From CAVPDE01 sp963707125 (GTDB taxonomy: Bacteria > Desulfobacterota > DSM-4660 > Desulfatiglandales > HGW-15): a stretch of 64,000 nucleotides of DNA. Under the pieces are notes generated by a model. That model did not search any database, was not told the DNA's origin, and was given only the letters and a program-made list of their open reading frames with translations. The translations under genes were made by a program, and so were the position numbers. Below are positions 60,586-64,000 of this stretch, piece after piece (position 1 is the stretch's first letter; each line of letters opens with the position of its first letter). Where the stretch lies: positions 117,529-181,528 of the forward strand of contig CAVPOU010000016.1 in NCBI GenBank assembly GCA_963707125.1, in the 5' to 3' direction.

Positions 60586-60675
60586 GCCTAACGATATGCA
60601 TGACCAGCGGGGGGGAGAACTGAAAAATAAAGGACCCCGACTGTATTCCGCGTCTGGTCAATGCAATTGTTCGGC
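60586..60675 (-). other. attC-like integron recombination site (90 bp)
   Basis: Minus-strand order: GCCGAAC (60675-60669), TGCAT, TGACCAG (60660-60654), a variable loop, CTGGTCA, TGCATATC and GTTAGGC (60592-60586). TGACCAG/CTGGTCA pair perfectly and the outer R-boxes differ at one base; a bulged T separates TGCA and TGACCAG on one strand, like extrahelical bases in attC. The stop of the upstream ORF lies in the site and the methyltransferase starts right after it, as in integrons. Confidence 0.72.
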
Positions 60676-61095
60676 ATAGTCTGCAACTTGGGCAGCTAGG
60701 GCTTTGATGCAATCTGAGTCTTTGAATTGAAGGGTTCTAGCTGAGCATATCGGGACAAGAGCTGTCTCGTACCCTCTTGTAAGCAGGTCGTTATGATCAG
60801 CCACAAACCCCTTGTATTTGAAATCAATTATCACGCCCAAGATCCTGATGTCGATGGCGTTCAGCCATTCTTTATGATGCGACTTGATAAAGTCATTCAT
60901 AATGGCCTTCGCACGCTCGACAAGGAATTTCTTGTCGGGGACCCCCCATCCATCCTGGCTTTGATCGGTGCCTAAGAGCTTTTCAACCGAGAGAGCTACA
61001 ATACCCCGGCCGTCACTCGTTACGATTCTCTCCGTGAGCTGGGCACAGGCCCTGTTCGGAGAAGGAGGTGAAAGTGGTTGGGAATAAGCGCCCAT
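60658..61095 (-). CDS. Hypothetical cassette protein, 5-prime end uncertain
   Basis: I do not recognise this product. It reads IVALSVEKLLGTDQS, VERAKAIMNDFIKSHHKEWL, DFKYKGFVADHNDLLTRGYE and ends ADYAEQLH with the attC R-box inside the last codons. The first about 25 residues overlap a RAYT transposase fragment in another frame and probably are not original, so the gene may be truncated at its start. The place between a transposase stub and an attC site fits a cassette ORF. Confidence 0.5.
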   Translation of the reverse strand: MGAYSQPLSPPSPNRACAQLTERIVTSDGRGIVALSVEKLLGTDQSQDGWGVPDKKFLVERAKAIMNDFIKSHHKEWLNAIDIRILGVIIDFKYKGFVADHNDLLTRGYETALVPICSARTLQFKDSDCIKALAAQVADYAEQLH

Positions 61096-61253
61096 GCATA
61101 GCAGATGGCCTTCGTATCTTGGAGAATTTCTCCCAACCGCTCCAGAAAATGATTCCTATCGGGATCGCTTCGGAATACCGCCCCTCTTTCAATGCCCCTG
61201 ACCATGACGTGGTGCAGGGCTCCGGCAGCGTCAATTCTGGATTTCCTCGGCAT
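61020..61253 (-). pseudogene. REP-associated tyrosine transposase (RAYT/Y1) fragment
   Basis: The 77 residues begin MPRKSRIDAAGALHHVMVRG and include NHFLERLGEILQDTKAICYAW plus IPNHFHLLLRTG, cut as YAWALIPNHFHLLLRTG: the HxH (HUH) motif of Y1 transposases. The normal protein (about 200-300 residues) continues to a catalytic Tyr, but the frame ends in VPSSRRES. Only the N-terminal third is left, so it is inactive. Confidence 0.8.
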
Positions 61254-61318
61254 AAGACACCACTATCACCATGCCCAATGGTCTGTAAACTTAAAAACTT
61301 AACAGCCCCCTTTCTTGC

Positions 61319-62221
61319 CTAACGGGCAAAAACCCTCAATTCGATGGTGATCAAATCATAGACCAGATGCATCCCCAGATGCTCGAAAAACCGGCTTGAA
61401 CCGTAACGGACATTCCATCGGGTCCGGTCCAGGTCGAAGTGCGCCTCAATGCTCACCGAGCCGTCTTCGTGCCGGTTCACTGTGGCGGGAAAGTTGATCT
61501 CCGCTTTGACTCCCCGAAGTTCAAGGGTTCCCGTCACGCCGAAGTTGGGTGAGCTCAGGGTCGGCGACTCCACTACTCTTGCGGCGTCAAGGATGAAAGA
61601 CGCCTTCGGAAACATCTTCACGAAAAAGAAATCGTCGGACAGAAGATGGGCGATGAGAACAGGCTGAAGAGGGTCTCCTTCAAGGTCCTTGTTCTTTATC
61701 GTTGTCATGTCGATCTCGAAAGCCCCTTGAATCGCGCCATTCCTCACCTGGATTTCTCCCTTCGAGAGCTTCAACGTTCCGTGATGTTTCCCGTTCCGAT
61801 TGCGGCCGGTCCACCAAATCACACTCTCACCAGCATTGACGGCATAGAGATGATCTTCAAGGTCGACAGTCGGCCCAAGGCGCTCGGGCGGTTTTACGTT
61901 CTCTCCTTCGAGGGAAAGCCCTGCTTTCAGCCAGCCGTCCACGCCGCCGGCGAGAGCATGAACCTTCTCATGTCCCAGGCGCAAGAGCTTCTCTGCCGCC
62001 TCGGCCGCATCGTGCGATTCGGCACTCGATCCATAGAGCACGATTTCTGCACTCTTATCCTCAGTTATGGCTGCAATCTGGTCTGGAAAGGTCACTTCAA
62101 AGACGCAGACATTTAAAGCGCCCGGGAGGCGCCTTTTCTCGTAGATTTCCTTAGGCAGCACATCGATGAGGATGAACGGCTTGTCTTGCTGCATCCACTC
62201 TCTGAGCTCCGACGGCTGCAA
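61319..62221 (-). CDS. Rhodanese-like domain (no catalytic Cys) fused to YceI lipocalin-like domain
   Basis: The 300-residue protein has a rhodanese fold at residues 1-105 (FILIDVLPKEIYEKRRLPGALNV, cut as FILIDVLPKE; ALAGGVDGWLKAGL). Where the active-site Cys belongs it reads IVLYGSSAES, so sulfur transfer is unlikely. Residues 118-300 are a YceI domain (GRNRNGKHHGTLKLSKGEI, cut as NGKHHGTLKL; VKAEINFPATVN), which binds isoprenoids. The start is TTG 62221 with AGAAAGGG upstream. There is no signal peptide, so the YceI part is cytoplasmic, which is unusual. Confidence 0.75.
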   Translation of the reverse strand: MQPSELREWMQQDKPFILIDVLPKEIYEKRRLPGALNVCVFEVTFPDQIAAITEDKSAEIVLYGSSAESHDAAEAAEKLLRLGHEKVHALAGGVDGWLKAGLSLEGENVKPPERLGPTVDLEDHLYAVNAGESVIWWTGRNRNGKHHGTLKLSKGEIQVRNGAIQGAFEIDMTTIKNKDLEGDPLQPVLIAHLLSDDFFFVKMFPKASFILDAARVVESPTLSSPNFGVTGTLELRGVKAEINFPATVNRHEDGSVSIEAHFDLDRTRWNVRYGSSRFFEHLGMHLVYDLITIELRVFAR

Positions 62222-62290
62222 TACCCTTTCTTTGTGTCCGACTTCATACCTCTTCCTCCGTATTCACTCAGCAGTTTCCTTACTGGACGC

Positions 62291-62926
62291 TCAGCGCTTC
62301 AATCTGGCCCACACCATGTTGGGCGAATGGCCGTTGACGCGCACCATGCGCACCCACAGGAGCGTCATATGCTCCAGGTGCAGCGCCTGGTCAAGACCGC
62401 CGACATCGAGAGGTTCCCAGCCAAGCTGGGCGATCAACTCGTTCACGGTTTTCTTCGCCGCAGCGTCCAGGCCGCAGTACATCATCACCGGCTTGACGTT
62501 GTAACCCGGATAGGCGCTGTTTTCAAAGTTCTCGAAGCCATAGATGGTGAACGCCTTGACCACCTTGGCCTGGGGCACCCATTTCTGGACGAGCTCACTG
62601 CCAGAGATTTCACTCTTAAGACCGTGGATCAGGCCGGGACCCACGGGATTGGTGCAATCCACCAAGATCTTACCTTTGAGCTCGGAAGCAACGGCTTTCA
62701 GAGCGTCTTCATTCGCCTGGAAAGGGGTGACCAGAAAAACCACTTCAGCGTCGGCGACGGCTTCTTTAGGCTGTCGAACGACAAGGGAAGGGTTTTTCGC
62801 CACGGCTTTTCGCACACTCTCCGAATGGACGTCTCTCGCAGCGATGGTAACAGAGTGCCCAAGGCGCGCCAGATGGTCGGCCAGCGCGGATCCGACATTG
62901 CCAATCCCTATGAACGTAATCTTCAT
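62291..62926 (-). CDS. NADPH-dependent F420 reductase-like (NAD(P)-binding) protein
   Basis: The 211-residue product has the Rossmann motif ITFIGIGNVGSALADHLARLG, cut as FIGIGNVGSAL, with IAARDVHSESV, FLVTPFQANEDAL, ILVDCTNPVG and VVKAFTIYGFENF. This is the pattern of Fno/NpdG and ProC-like dehydrogenases, here more likely NADP-linked, as F420 genes are not in view. ATG 62926 follows GAGGAGGTG. It lies downstream of the pirin gene on the same strand, 56 bp apart; both may respond to redox stress. Confidence 0.8.
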   Translation of the reverse strand: MKITFIGIGNVGSALADHLARLGHSVTIAARDVHSESVRKAVAKNPSLVVRQPKEAVADAEVVFLVTPFQANEDALKAVASELKGKILVDCTNPVGPGLIHGLKSEISGSELVQKWVPQAKVVKAFTIYGFENFENSAYPGYNVKPVMMYCGLDAAAKKTVNELIAQLGWEPLDVGGLDQALHLEHMTLLWVRMVRVNGHSPNMVWARLKR

Positions 62927-62982
62927 TGAAACACCTCCTCTACGGCTGACGATTGAGCGTGACACAGAATAAAGTCTCTCGG

Positions 62983-63828
62983 TTAACGCTTAACAAAGGT
63001 TCCCTCCTGGTACTCACGGAAAGCGATCTCCAGCTCGGCCTGGGTATTCATGACGATAGGACCGTGCCAGGCTATCGGCTCCTTCAGAGGCTTGCCCGTT
63101 AGGAGCAGAAACCTCACCGAACTCTCTCTGGCTTCAATCGAAAACTGATCTCCCGGATCAAAAAGGATCAATGTCCGATTGGCAACTCCTGCGCCGTTCA
63201 CAACGCCCGCTCCTTCGATGACGTAGATGAAGGCGGTGTGATCGGGGTTGGTGGAATGGCTGTACGATTCTCCTTTGGGCACGGTACAATCCAGGTACTG
63301 GGCTTGAATCACGATGTCTTTGACTGGTCCGGTAACACCGGCGACTGTCCCGGCGATGATCTTTATCCGCACGCCACCCTCTAGCTCCACTTCCGGTATC
63401 TGGCTCGCCGTGATTCCACGATACCTCGGAGCCATCATTTTCTGTGAGGCGGGCAGATTGGCCCACAGCTGAAAACCATACATGGAGCCTCGACCGTCCC
63501 CTTTGGGCATTTCCTGGTGAATGATGCCGCTGCCTGCGGTCATCCACTGTACGTCCCGGGAGGATATAACGCCTTTGTTGCCCATACTGTCTGCATGCTC
63601 GACATCCCCCTTCAGGACATAGGTGATGGTCTCAATGCCGCGATGGGGATGCCAGGGAAAACCCTTGACAAAGTGCTCTGGGTTGTCGGAACGGAAATCA
63701 TCGAGCATGAGAAATGGATCGAATTGAGGAGCCTCAGCAAAACCGAAGGATCGATTCAGGTGGACGCCTGCACCTTCGATCACGGGCTTGCTTTTCAATA
63801 CCATATGAATTTTCCTTGGTTTCAACAT
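62983..63828 (-). CDS. Pirin family protein (cupin)
   Basis: The 281-residue bicupin has the pirin motif FGFAEAPQFDPFLMLDDFRS (cut as FDPFLMLDDF) and the metal ligands in PWHPHRGIETITYVLKG (two His, one Glu) with GSGIIHQEMP (His). A second cupin follows from residue 170. Bacterial pirins bind iron and can act as quercetinases or redox sensors. ATG 63828 has AAGGAGCACAACG upstream. It is the first of the two-gene unit with the NADP-dependent protein. Confidence 0.92.
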   Translation of the reverse strand: MLKPRKIHMVLKSKPVIEGAGVHLNRSFGFAEAPQFDPFLMLDDFRSDNPEHFVKGFPWHPHRGIETITYVLKGDVEHADSMGNKGVISSRDVQWMTAGSGIIHQEMPKGDGRGSMYGFQLWANLPASQKMMAPRYRGITASQIPEVELEGGVRIKIIAGTVAGVTGPVKDIVIQAQYLDCTVPKGESYSHSTNPDHTAFIYVIEGAGVVNGAGVANRTLILFDPGDQFSIEARESSVRFLLLTGKPLKEPIAWHGPIVMNTQAELEIAFREYQEGTFVKR

Positions 63829-64000
63829 CGTTGTGCTCCTTCCAACTCCTTTATATCTCTTGGTTTGGTAGTGGAATATGACTGTTTTGAAATAGAGTAC
63901 TTATTCTAAGTCCCGAAGCACCACTAAACGCCACAGCCGCATCCTGCCTGCCATGCTCGGCCATCAGGACCCATTATCCAATGGCCCCGCCCTGGCAGGT

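Noticed and set aside
1..64000. CRISPR array, rRNA or tRNA genes
   Set aside because: No regularly spaced identical repeats, and no rRNA or cloverleaf-like sequence recognised; a scan by Infernal/tRNAscan-SE would be decisive.

Overview
The window is a stretch of a Gram-negative chromosome, most probably from a member of the Desulfobacterota (former Deltaproteobacteria). The basis is inference from gene content. The order nrdR-ribD-ribE-ribBA-ribH-nusB-leuS-lptE-holA-rpsT-murJ is of the type found in that phylum. The outer-membrane gene lptE implies a didermic cell. A corrinoid methyltransferase operon, a tripartite tricarboxylate transporter, an NDP-forming acyl-CoA synthetase relative and many Cys-rich signalling proteins fit an anaerobic or syntrophic lifestyle. 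No rRNA, tRNA or CRISPR array was recognised.

Layout. 1-11.1 kb is a housekeeping block: the end of a dCMP deaminase, nrdR, the riboflavin genes, nusB, leuS, lptE, holA, convergent rpsT, and murJ. 11.1-15.6 kb holds a small transposon-like element (MITE), an MBL-fold hydrolase, guaB and guaA. 15.6-21.2 kb is a tctCBA solute-uptake operon followed by an M24 peptidase-like enzyme and a 2-hydroxyacid dehydrogenase. 21.5-28.7 kb (minus strand) is a compact signalling operon: PhnD-like lipoprotein, hybrid-free sensor kinase, lone receiver, a PEP-synthase-like phosphotransferase with a foreign C-terminus, and a dual-specificity-phosphatase/YkgJ fusion. 29-31.6 kb carries a UbiA-like membrane protein, a methyltransferase and a geranylgeranyl-reductase-like flavoprotein. 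31.7-34.3 kb is an accessory patch with a toxin-antitoxin pair, a truncated radC and attC-like hairpins. 34.3-44 kb holds a B12-type radical SAM protein, a UMF1-family transporter, a degenerate DEAD-box helicase, an acyl-CoA synthetase alpha-type protein with an Old Yellow Enzyme relative, a coiled-coil lipoprotein and an M20 peptidase. 44-48.3 kb is kbl/tdh (threonine to glycine), a second MITE copy and a YihY-family protein. 48.4-51.3 kb is an ABC uptake system behind a structured leader. 51.5-57.5 kb is a methyl-transfer operon (MttB-like, corrinoid protein, MetH-activation-like protein, homocysteine methyltransferase) divergent from a DAO-type oxidase and a secreted hydrolase. 57.8-61.3 kb has an MFS transporter, a frameshifted HExxH protease and integron-type cassettes. 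61.3-63.8 kb has a rhodanese-YceI fusion, an NADP-dependent F420-reductase-like protein and pirin.

How the genes work together. The methyl-transfer operon can be read as: methylated amine or betaine donor -> corrinoid protein -> homocysteine -> methionine, with the divergent DAO-family oxidase handling partly demethylated amines and the neighbouring ABC system importing a substrate. The 21.5-28.7 kb operon looks like a sensing unit whose output is not a DNA-binding regulator but phospho-transfer enzymes; this is the best candidate for an undescribed system. 

Mobile and repeat content is notable: two 165-bp MITE copies with terminal inverted repeats and intact 8-bp target duplications, at least three attC-like sites without an integrase, a truncated RAYT transposase, and several copies of AT-rich TTCGA-containing palindromes between genes.
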